Shown here in pieces: positions 50,290-57,111 of a DNA stretch of 64,000 bases; positions within the stretch are counted from its first letter, which is position 1; each line of letters starts with the position of its first letter. The DNA lies in NCBI GenBank assembly GCA_041874725.1, contig CP097466.1, positions 1,116,001-1,180,000 of the forward strand, given 5' to 3'. The notes below the pieces were generated by a model. It did not search any database and was not told the origin of the DNA. It saw only the letters and a list, made by a program, of their open reading frames with translations. The translations under genes were made by a program, and so were the position numbers. Source of the DNA: Duganella sp. BuS-21 (GTDB lineage Bacteria > Pseudomonadota > Gammaproteobacteria > Burkholderiales > Burkholderiaceae_D).

Positions 50290-50483
50290 GATGCCTTCTT
50301 CCCCGGCAGCGGGTGCACAGCGAGCGGTGCAAGGTCGATGGCGGAATGGGTCTGCATATGGCCGATATTAGCCGCCCGTTTTGGCTTAGGCAAGCATTAG
50401 AGTCATGCGCGGCAAAATCAAAACAACAGTGGTCAAATGCGGCGAATTCCCGCACCATTGTGGCGCATTTAATAAGGGGAAAG

Positions 50484-51695
50484 ATGAATAAATTACTACT
50501 CGCAGTGATGCTGGGTGTGGCACTGGCTGCAAATTCCGGGGCCTGTGTCGCCGCCCCCGACGAGGCGTTGCTGGACGCCGCGCGCCGCCACGAGGCGCCG
50601 CTGCTGGCCACGCTCAAGGAGCTGGTGCTGATCGAATCGGGCAGCAGCGACGCCGCCGGTTTGGCGCGCATGGGCGACTATGCCGAGCGCCGGCTGAAAG
50701 AGCTGGGCGCGGCGGTCGAGCGCAAGGACGGCATCGTCACCGCGCGCTTCAAGGGCACGGGCGTCCGCAAGCTGATGTTGATGGCGCATATGGACACGGT
50801 GTACCAGCCCGGCATCCTGGCGACCCAGCCCTACCGCGTGGACGGCAAGCGGGTGTATGGTCCCGGCATCGCCGACGACAAGAGCGGCATCGCCTTGATC
50901 CTGCATACGCTGGCCCTGCTGCGCAGCGCCGGCTGGCGCGATTACGCGCAACTGACGGTGGTGTTCAATTCGGACGAGGAGATCGGCTCGCGCGCTTCCG
51001 GCGACTGGATCGCTATGCAGGCCGGCGAGCATGACTTCGTGTTTTCGTGCGAGCCGCACGGCGCGCCACTCGATGGCATCCTGCTCAGCGCCAGCGGCAT
51101 CGCCACCGCCACCATGACGGTGCAGGGCCGTGCCGCGCACGCCGGGGTGGCGGCCAAGGCCGGTCGCAACGCGCTGATCGAGCTGTCGCATCAACTGTTG
51201 CAGACCAAGGACATCGAAGTGCCGGGCACGCAGCTGAACTGGACCCGCGCCAACGTTGGCATGGTGACCAACCAGATCCCGGCCAGCGCCACCGCGCTCG
51301 GCGATGTGCGCCTGAGCGCGCCCGACGGCGTGCAGCGCCTGCAGCAGGCCTTGCGCGAAAAGGTGGCCACGCCGCTGGTATCCGATACGGTCACCACGGT
51401 CGAGCTGAAGGCGGGGCGGCCGCCGTATCTGGCGACGGCAGCGGGCCGTGCCTGGGCGGCGAAGGCACAGGGGATCTACGCCGAGATCGGGCGCGAGTTG
51501 GCACTCTATCCGGGCTCGGGCGGCGGCACGGACGCCGGCTACGCCAGCCGCTCCGGCAAGGCCATCGTGCTGGAGTCCTTCGGGCTGGGCGGCGAAGGCG
51601 TGCACGGCAACGACGAGTACATCACGCTCGACTCGGTGCTGCCGCGCCTGTACCTGCTGAGTCGGATGCTGCAGGAGGCCGGCGCCTCGCGCTAG
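50484..51695 (+). CDS. secreted M20 peptidase, glutamate carboxypeptidase-like
   Basis: 403 residues, signal peptide MNKLLLAVMLGVALAANS then GACVAAPD, AAGGGGA before the ATG. M20 metal-site motifs: LMLMAHMDTVYQPG, GPGIADDKSGIALILH, VFNSDEEIGSRAS and, late, SGGGTDAGYASRSGKA and GEGVHGNDEYI. The order and the SPD-like HMDTV segment resemble glutamate carboxypeptidase (CPG2), which removes C-terminal glutamate from folate-like and other N-acyl amino acids. Ends overlapping by 4 bp with the convergent hemerythrin-like gene. Confidence 0.9.
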   Translation: MNKLLLAVMLGVALAANSGACVAAPDEALLDAARRHEAPLLATLKELVLIESGSSDAAGLARMGDYAERRLKELGAAVERKDGIVTARFKGTGVRKLMLMAHMDTVYQPGILATQPYRVDGKRVYGPGIADDKSGIALILHTLALLRSAGWRDYAQLTVVFNSDEEIGSRASGDWIAMQAGEHDFVFSCEPHGAPLDGILLSASGIATATMTVQGRAAHAGVAAKAGRNALIELSHQLLQTKDIEVPGTQLNWTRANVGMVTNQIPASATALGDVRLSAPDGVQRLQQALREKVATPLVSDTVTTVELKAGRPPYLATAAGRAWAAKAQGIYAEIGRELALYPGSGGGTDAGYASRSGKAIVLESFGLGGEGVHGNDEYITLDSVLPRLYLLSRMLQEAGASR

Positions 51696-52276
51696 ACCGA
51701 GGCGTGGCGGCTAAAACTATGACCTTGGCTTTGATGCGGATAGGCGCGGCTGGGGCGTAGTTCTGGACGCGATGCCGCATCGTCGTCATCCTGTGCCAGG
51801 AACTTGCTGCCGATCTCGAACCACTCGTCGCTGGAAATGACGCGCTGCGCCAGCGGCAGCAATTCCTGTTCTTCCTTGTCGAGGCGCTTGAGCAGGTTGT
51901 TGCAATACAGGTCGATTGTCTTGCACAGGAAGCGTCCCTGCGAGGCGCTGCGGCGCATGGCGCGGTGCAGGCAGCGGTAGACGGCCTTGAGCATGGCGCT
52001 GCCACGCTTGCTCAGCGACTCAAGGTCGTTCATGAGCGGCGCGCAATTGGGTTCGGCGGCGCGTACGGCAGGCATCAGGCAGGCCTCGACCTTGCGCTGG
52101 TGGCGCGCTTCGGCAAAGCTGGTCAACTCTTTGAGTTGGGACTCGATGAACACAGGATCGATTTCCTGTGGACGGCGCGCGATCGACTGCACGTAATGCA
52201 GCAGACGCGAAATAAAGTGGCGTTCCTTTTTTTGTTCTATCGACAGCGTCAACAAGACGTAGGTGGCAGTAAGCAT
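51692..52276 (-). CDS. hemerythrin-like HHE domain protein
   Basis: 194 residues, largely helical. The arrangement MLTATYVLLTLSIEQKKERHFISRLLHYV, ELTSFAEARHQRKVEACLMP, CLHRAMRRSA, LYCNNLLKRLDKEEQELLPLAQRVIS fits a hemerythrin-type four-helix bundle, with KEEQELLPLA as the usual final glutamate motif. Some expected metal histidines are not in classic positions, so metal binding is uncertain. The C-terminal tail is charged and histidine-rich (SQGHSFSRHASV). Soluble. Role unknown; oxygen or nitric-oxide stress is the family theme. Confidence 0.65.
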   Translation of the reverse strand: MLTATYVLLTLSIEQKKERHFISRLLHYVQSIARRPQEIDPVFIESQLKELTSFAEARHQRKVEACLMPAVRAAEPNCAPLMNDLESLSKRGSAMLKAVYRCLHRAMRRSASQGRFLCKTIDLYCNNLLKRLDKEEQELLPLAQRVISSDEWFEIGSKFLAQDDDDAASRPELRPSRAYPHQSQGHSFSRHASV

Positions 52277-52590
52277 AGCGTTTCCCGTATTCCGTGAGAC
52301 TTCGGCTGCGCGGAGGTCATCGCAGAGGAGCCCGCACGCCCCGAGGTAAGACTTCTACCTTAGCGTGCATGACAGGCTCATACAACGCCTGGTTACAATT
52401 GTTCACAACTAGTTGTGAGGCAATACAAAGCGAAGCATTACCGGCGGGGAAAACGACTTGCGCGCACGTCAAGCCGGCTGCAACGTGCGCTTTTTCATTT
52501 GGCTAAGTCAACCAGTATGCCTTCTTTCGGCGCCTGAAAATACGCGATTTATTGCATGCGCCGACAATTATCTCTATCGCTACTTTGATC
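52277..52590. other. intergenic region without recognisable gene
   Basis: 314 bp upstream of the hemerythrin-like gene and before the large hairpin. Two short plus-strand frames of 70 codons are present but show no motif or ribosome site. The AT-rich stretch near 52390-52440 (including ACAACTAGTTGTGA, an inverted repeat) is the probable promoter zone for the hemerythrin-like gene. Confidence 0.5.
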
Positions 52591-52652
52591 GGGGTCAGTT
52601 CCGACAATCGGACATTTCGCGAACGAAATGTCCGAATGTCGGAACTGACCCC
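52591..52652. repeat. 29-bp-stem inverted repeat with GGGGTCAGTTCCGACA arms
   Basis: 52591-52619 pairs with 52624-52652 with a single mismatch and a 4-nt CGAA loop. It begins GGGGTCAGTTCCGACA and ends with the complement. It lies 14 bp past the stop of the SDR gene. Elements with these arms are familiar as dispersed intergenic repeats in betaproteobacteria, so this may be both a repeat and a transcription stop. Confidence 0.85.
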
Positions 52653-52666
52653 GAAGCTCGAGCTGG

Positions 52667-53371
52667 TTAGCGGGGTTCGCCGAGGTAGGCGGCGCGCGGG
52701 GCGGAGAAGCCGGCTTTGACTTGCTGCGAGATGGCGTCGGTCAGCACTTCGTCTTCGTTCGCTTGCAGCGCGTTCACAATCGCGGCGGCGATGTCGGCCG
52801 GGGCCGATTTCGGGGCGTCGATGCCGGCCGTCATGTCGGTGTCCATATAGCCCATGTGCGCGCCCAGCACGTGCGTGTTTTGCGCGCGCAGTTCGCCGCG
52901 CAGGCCGTTGGTCAGTGCCCAGGCCGCCGCCTTGGAGGCGCTGTAGGTGCCGGTGCTCGGCAGGCTGATCCAGGTCAGCGCCGACAGTACGTTGATGATG
53001 GCGCCGCCGCCGTTGCGGCCCAGTACCGGGGCGAAGGCGTGGCTCAAGGCCAGCGGCGCGAAGAAGTTGGTTTCCAACTCCGCGCGCGCGGCCGTCAGCG
53101 CGTCCGGCGTGGTGACGCCGCTGCCGGTGGAGATGCCGGCGTTGTTCACGAGAATAGTCAGGTCCGGGATCGCCTGCACCGCCGCCGCGATGTCGGCCGC
53201 GTTGGTCACATCCAGCTTGATCGGCGTGACGCCGGCGATGTCCACCGTGTCCGGGTTGCGGGCGGCGGCGTAGACTTTGCGTGCGCCGGCGGCGACGGCG
53301 GCCTGCGCCAAGGCTTTGCCTAAACCACGGTTGGCGCCGGTAACGAGGACGATGGAGTCTTTGAAGTTCAT
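52667..53371 (-). CDS. short-chain dehydrogenase/reductase
   Basis: 234 residues starting MNFKDSIVLVTGANRGLGKALAQ (cofactor motif TGANRGLG), then VNNAGIS near 85, the catalytic serine in INVLSALTWIS and Y-x3-K in STGTYSASKAAAWALTNG. NADPH is likely because an Arg follows the Gly-rich loop (ANRG). Start at 53371 chosen for AAAGGAAA in front. Its upstream region holds a 21-bp sequence identical to one upstream of the TetR gene, so it is probably repressed by that regulator. Substrate unknown; TetR-controlled SDRs often act on reactive carbonyls or quinones. Confidence 0.92.
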   Translation of the reverse strand: MNFKDSIVLVTGANRGLGKALAQAAVAAGARKVYAAARNPDTVDIAGVTPIKLDVTNAADIAAAVQAIPDLTILVNNAGISTGSGVTTPDALTAARAELETNFFAPLALSHAFAPVLGRNGGGAIINVLSALTWISLPSTGTYSASKAAAWALTNGLRGELRAQNTHVLGAHMGYMDTDMTAGIDAPKSAPADIAAAIVNALQANEDEVLTDAISQQVKAGFSAPRAAYLGEPR

Positions 53372-53410
53372 GATGTTTCCTTTCGGCTTGATTGTTATCA
53401 ATTTAACTGC

Positions 53411-53431
53411 AATATGACCGGTCGTCTTAAA
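53411..53431 (-). promoter_or_regulatory. TetR operator, copy before SDR gene
   Basis: 21 bp around GACCGGTC (preceded by AATAT, followed by GTCTTAAA), identical to 54032-54052. It lies 40 bp upstream of the SDR start codon. GACCGGTC is a perfect 8-bp palindrome. Confidence 0.8.
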
Positions 53432-53446
53432 AACGGCCGAAAAAAA

Positions 53447-54025
53447 TCAGGCCAGGATGCGGCCCAATACGAGACGGGTGAAACGCTCCAGCGGTTCGCG
53501 GCTGTGCTCGGCCTTGGCGCGCAGCACGGCGCCTTGCCAGGCGTCGTTGACGAAGCCGGCCAGTTCCTGGGCCGGCACGCCGGCATGGATGCTACCGTCC
53601 TGTTGACCTTCGGCAATCACCGCGGCCAGCACGCCGGTCGAGCCGCCAAAGGCCTCGCGCATGGCGCTGCGCACGGCCGGAATCTGGTTCGACAGTTCGG
53701 TGCTGAAATTGCCCAGCAGGCAGCCATGGTTGAATTCATTGGCGGCGTTGGCGTCGATCATGTGCGCAAAATACTGTTGCAGGCGTTGCAGCGGCGCCAA
53801 CGAGCGGTCCTTCAGCACGGCCGTCAGCTGGCCCACGCTGTCGATATAATGTTGTACAACTTCCAGCCCCAGCGCTTCCTTGCTGGTGAAGTGGTTGTAG
53901 AACGAGCCTTTCGGTACCCCGGCTGCATCGGTAATATCCTGCACACTGGTGGCGTTAAAGCCCTTGCTGTGCAGCAGTTGCAAGCTGGTGGTGACGATTT
54001 GCTGTTTGACGTTTGCTTTGCCCAT
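53447..54025 (-). CDS. TetR family transcriptional repressor
   Basis: 192 residues starting MGKANVKQQIVTTSLQLLHSKGFNATSVQDITDAAGVPKGSFYNHFTSKE (standard TetR helix-turn-helix). The ligand domain has the C-terminal TetR_C_16/NemR-like pattern (HGCLLGNFSTELS, FVNDAWQGAVLRAKAEHSREPLERF). The cysteine in HGCLLGN is at the position of the electrophile-sensing cysteine of NemR-like regulators. It reads towards the SDR gene 75 bp downstream. The 21-bp operator-like repeat precedes both genes, indicating autoregulation and SDR control. Confidence 0.92.
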   Translation of the reverse strand: MGKANVKQQIVTTSLQLLHSKGFNATSVQDITDAAGVPKGSFYNHFTSKEALGLEVVQHYIDSVGQLTAVLKDRSLAPLQRLQQYFAHMIDANAANEFNHGCLLGNFSTELSNQIPAVRSAMREAFGGSTGVLAAVIAEGQQDGSIHAGVPAQELAGFVNDAWQGAVLRAKAEHSREPLERFTRLVLGRILA

Positions 54026-54031
54026 GACTAT

Positions 54032-54052
54032 AATATGACCGGTCGTCTTAAA
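54032..54052 (-). promoter_or_regulatory. TetR operator, copy before tetR gene
   Basis: Identical 21-bp copy of 53411-53431, only 6 bp upstream of the tetR start codon, so binding would block its own transcription start or elongation. Confidence 0.8.
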
Positions 54053-54117
54053 TAAGTCAAGAACTTTTTTGTGCGGCGCGATAAAATCAGCGTTGTCAAC
54101 CATGAAAGGAAGCCGCC

Positions 54118-54840
54118 GTGCGCCGGATGCTGATGTCGCTGCTGCTGTGTGTTCCGCTATCGGCGCTGGCCACGCCGCTGGCGTTGACGATGTGCGTCTT
54201 CGACCATCCTTTCCCGCCGATGACCAATCCCGACGGCTCCGGCCAGGCGCAGGAAGTGCTGCGCCGCGCCTCGCGCCTGGCGCCGGTGCAGATCCAGACC
54301 GTGGTGGCGCCGCGCTTCCAGTGCATGGAGCAGGTGCGTACCGGCCAGGTGCACGCGATGCTGGCGGCATTCATCGAGGACCGCACCTCGTATAGCGCGT
54401 TTCCGATGAAGGATGCGCAGGCCGATGCCAGCCGCGCCGTCGGCGAGCTGAATTTTTCCGTGTCGCGCCGGCGCGGCGGCACCGTGGAGTGGGACGGCAA
54501 GCAGTTCGTCAACCTGGGCCGGCAGCCGGTGGGCACCCAGCCCGGCCTGCTGCACGTGGCGCTGCTGCGCCAGCTCAATGTGGTGATCGACGACAGCGCC
54601 TCCAGCCCCGAGCAGGCGTTCGCCATGCTGGCGCAGAACCGGGTGGCGGCGGTGGTCACGCAGCAGGGCGAGGGCGAGCAGATCATCGGCCGCAAGTACA
54701 AGGGCGAGATCGAGATGCTGCCGACGCCGCTGATCGTCACGCCCATGTATTTGATCGTCAACAAGGCGTTCTACCAGCGGCATCAGGCGCAGATCGATGG
54801 CTATTGGGAGGCGATCCGCCAGGCGCGCTCGGCCAAATAA
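54118..54840 (+). CDS. periplasmic substrate-binding protein, SBP_bac_3 type
   Basis: 240 residues from GTG 54118 with a signal peptide (MRRMLMSLLLCVPLSALA). The mature part resembles extracellular solute-binding family 3 proteins: LTMCVFDHPFPPMTNPDGSGQAQEVLRRASR, CMEQVRTGQVHAMLAAFIED and AFAMLAQNRVAAVVTQQGEGEQII. No permease or ATPase gene is adjacent, as is common for orphan versions in this group, which may instead feed signalling proteins. Its ligand is unknown. Divergent from tetR. Confidence 0.78.
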   Translation: MRRMLMSLLLCVPLSALATPLALTMCVFDHPFPPMTNPDGSGQAQEVLRRASRLAPVQIQTVVAPRFQCMEQVRTGQVHAMLAAFIEDRTSYSAFPMKDAQADASRAVGELNFSVSRRRGGTVEWDGKQFVNLGRQPVGTQPGLLHVALLRQLNVVIDDSASSPEQAFAMLAQNRVAAVVTQQGEGEQIIGRKYKGEIEMLPTPLIVTPMYLIVNKAFYQRHQAQIDGYWEAIRQARSAK

Positions 54841-54963
54841 GGTCCACTGAAGCGCCGTAAGTAACAGCAACGTAACAACTTCCGCCGCCCCCGTCTCTCT
54901 TGGTATGATGTTCGATACCCGGCCACCAGCCGGTAACTTTCTTATAACATCGGAGATCCCCGA

Positions 54964-57018
54964 ATGAGATTCCCCCTGCTGCTGCTGGGCGCCGCGATGG
55001 CCTCCAGCGCAATGGCCGCGCCGCGCGGCTTTACCGTTGAAGACATGGTGAAGATGGAGCGCGTCGGCAGTCCGGCGCTGTCGCCGGACGCCAGCCGCGT
55101 GGTGTACACCGTGCGCGCCACCGACCTGGACAAGAACCGTGGCAACACCCAGCTGTGGCTGCTGGATCTGCGCCATCCGAACGCGGTGCCGCAGCGTCTG
55201 ACCCAGGCCGCCGCCAGCGCCACCGATCCGGCATGGTCGCCCAACGGCGACGCCATCTATTTCCTCTCGGGCCGTTCCGGTTCGTCGCAGGTGTGGCGCC
55301 TGCCGCTGGGTGGCGGCGAGGCCGTCAAGGTCACCGACCTGCCGCTCGACGTCGACAACTTCCGCCTGTCGCCGCAGGGCGACCGTTTGCTGTTCAGCAT
55401 GGCCGTGTATCGCGATTGCGCCGACCTGGCGTGCAGCAAGCAGCGCCTCGACGAGCAGGCCAAGAACAAGGCCAGCGGCAAGGTCTACGACAAGCTGTTC
55501 GTGCGCCACTGGGATACCTGGGCCGATGGCCGCAACAATGTGCTGTACTCGGCGCCGATCGACGCCAGCGGCAAGGTCAGCGCTCAGCCGGTCAGCCTGA
55601 GCGGCAAGCTCGACGGCGACGTGCCGTCCAAGCCGTTCGGCGACCACGATGAGTATCACTTCAGCCCGGATGGCAAGACCGTGGCCTTCTCGGCCCGCAT
55701 CGCCGGCCGCACCGAAGCCTGGTCGACCAACTTCGACATCTACACCGTGGCGGCCACCGGTGGCGAGCCGAACAACCTGACCGCAGACAACCAGGCCTGG
55801 GACACCAAGGCCATCTATTCGCCGGACGGCAAGACCCTGGCCTACGTGGCCATGGACAAACCGACCTTCGAGGCCGACCGCTTCCACCTGGTGCTGATCG
55901 ACGTCGCCAGCGGCAGGAAGCGCACCGTGGCCGACAACTGGGACCGCTCCATCGCGGACTTCCGCTGGGCCCCGGACAGCAAGACCATCCTGGCCACCGC
56001 CGATGATATCGGCCAGCACCGCCTGTTCGCCATCGACGCCGCCAGCGGCAAGGTGAGCGCGCTGAGCGGCAAGGGTTATGTCAGCGCCTTCGACGTCGTC
56101 AAGGACACCGTGGTGATGGCGCAAGCCAACCTGGCCTCGGGCGCGCAGCTGTACAAGTTCAAGCTGGGCACCTCTGGCGAGAAGGCTGAACAGCTGACCC
56201 GCCTGAACCAAGCCGCGCTGGCCGACGTCAAGTTCGGCGAGTACGAGCAGTTCTCGTTTGCCGGCGCCAACGGCGAGACGGTGTACGGCCACGTGATGAA
56301 GCCGTGGAACGCGCAACCGGGCCAGAAGTATCCGGTGGCCTTCCTGGTGCACGGCGGCCCGCAGGGCAGCTTCGGCAACTCGTGGAGCTATCGCTGGAAT
56401 CCGCAGGTGTACGCGGGCGCCGGTTATGCGACCGTGTTCATCGACTTCCACGGTTCGACCGGCTACGGCCAGAAGTTTACCGATTCCATCAGCGGCGACT
56501 GGGGCGGCAAGCCGCTGGAAGACCTGCAAAAAGGCCTGGCGGCCGCAGTGCAGAAATTCCCGTGGCTGGACCGCGAGAACAGCTGCGCGCTGGGCGCTTC
56601 GTACGGCGGCTTCATGATGAACTGGATCGCCGGCAATTGGCCGGACGCCTTCAAGTGCATCGTCAACCACGACGGCGTGTTCGACACGCGCGGCATGGCT
56701 TACTCGACCGAAGAGATCTGGTTCACCGAGTGGGAAAACGGCGGTCCGTACTACGACGTGCCGGCGCAGCACGAGAAGTTCAACCCGGCGCTGAAAGTGA
56801 AGAACTGGAAGACGCCGATGCTGGTGGTGCAGGGCGACCTCGATTACCGCATCCCGACCGCGCAAGGCCTGGGCACGTTCACGGCGCTGCAGCGCCAGGG
56901 CATTCCTAGCAAGTTCCTGTTCTTCCCGGATGAGAATCACTGGGTGCTGAAGCCGGCCAATTCGGTGCTGTGGCATCACACCGTGATCGACTGGCTCGAT
57001 ACCTACACCAAGAAGTAA
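54964..57018 (+). CDS. secreted S9 family peptidase
   Basis: 684 residues, signal peptide 1-19. Propeller repeats (LSPDASRVVYTV, WSPNGDAIYFLS, YSPDGKTLAYVAM) lead to the hydrolase domain with nucleophile serine in LGASYGGFMMNWIAG, aspartate in QGDLDYRIP and histidine in PDENHWVLKP. Acts on short peptides after export. The next gene, an M1 aminopeptidase, starts 93 bp downstream beyond a REP-like repeat, so the two may be coexpressed for peptide degradation. Confidence 0.93.
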   Translation: MRFPLLLLGAAMASSAMAAPRGFTVEDMVKMERVGSPALSPDASRVVYTVRATDLDKNRGNTQLWLLDLRHPNAVPQRLTQAAASATDPAWSPNGDAIYFLSGRSGSSQVWRLPLGGGEAVKVTDLPLDVDNFRLSPQGDRLLFSMAVYRDCADLACSKQRLDEQAKNKASGKVYDKLFVRHWDTWADGRNNVLYSAPIDASGKVSAQPVSLSGKLDGDVPSKPFGDHDEYHFSPDGKTVAFSARIAGRTEAWSTNFDIYTVAATGGEPNNLTADNQAWDTKAIYSPDGKTLAYVAMDKPTFEADRFHLVLIDVASGRKRTVADNWDRSIADFRWAPDSKTILATADDIGQHRLFAIDAASGKVSALSGKGYVSAFDVVKDTVVMAQANLASGAQLYKFKLGTSGEKAEQLTRLNQAALADVKFGEYEQFSFAGANGETVYGHVMKPWNAQPGQKYPVAFLVHGGPQGSFGNSWSYRWNPQVYAGAGYATVFIDFHGSTGYGQKFTDSISGDWGGKPLEDLQKGLAAAVQKFPWLDRENSCALGASYGGFMMNWIAGNWPDAFKCIVNHDGVFDTRGMAYSTEEIWFTEWENGGPYYDVPAQHEKFNPALKVKNWKTPMLVVQGDLDYRIPTAQGLGTFTALQRQGIPSKFLFFPDENHWVLKPANSVLWHHTVIDWLDTYTKK

Positions 57019-57029
57019 CAACCGCCACC

Positions 57030-57095
57030 GCGTCGTTCCCGCGCAAGCGGGAATCCATGCTGCGGATGGGTTCCCGCCTGCGCGGGAGCGACGGT
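57030..57095. repeat. REP-like bipartite palindromic repeat, copy 2
   Basis: Same design as 1259-1339: GTTCCCGC-gcaa-GCGGGAAT (57035-57054) then GTTCCCGC-ctgc-GCGGGAGC (57070-57089), with outer CGTCG and CGACG arms that also pair. Located between the S9 and M1 peptidase genes; could stabilise mRNA ends or attenuate read-through. Confidence 0.75.
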
Positions 57096-57111
57096 ATCTT
57101 TCAAGGATCCC

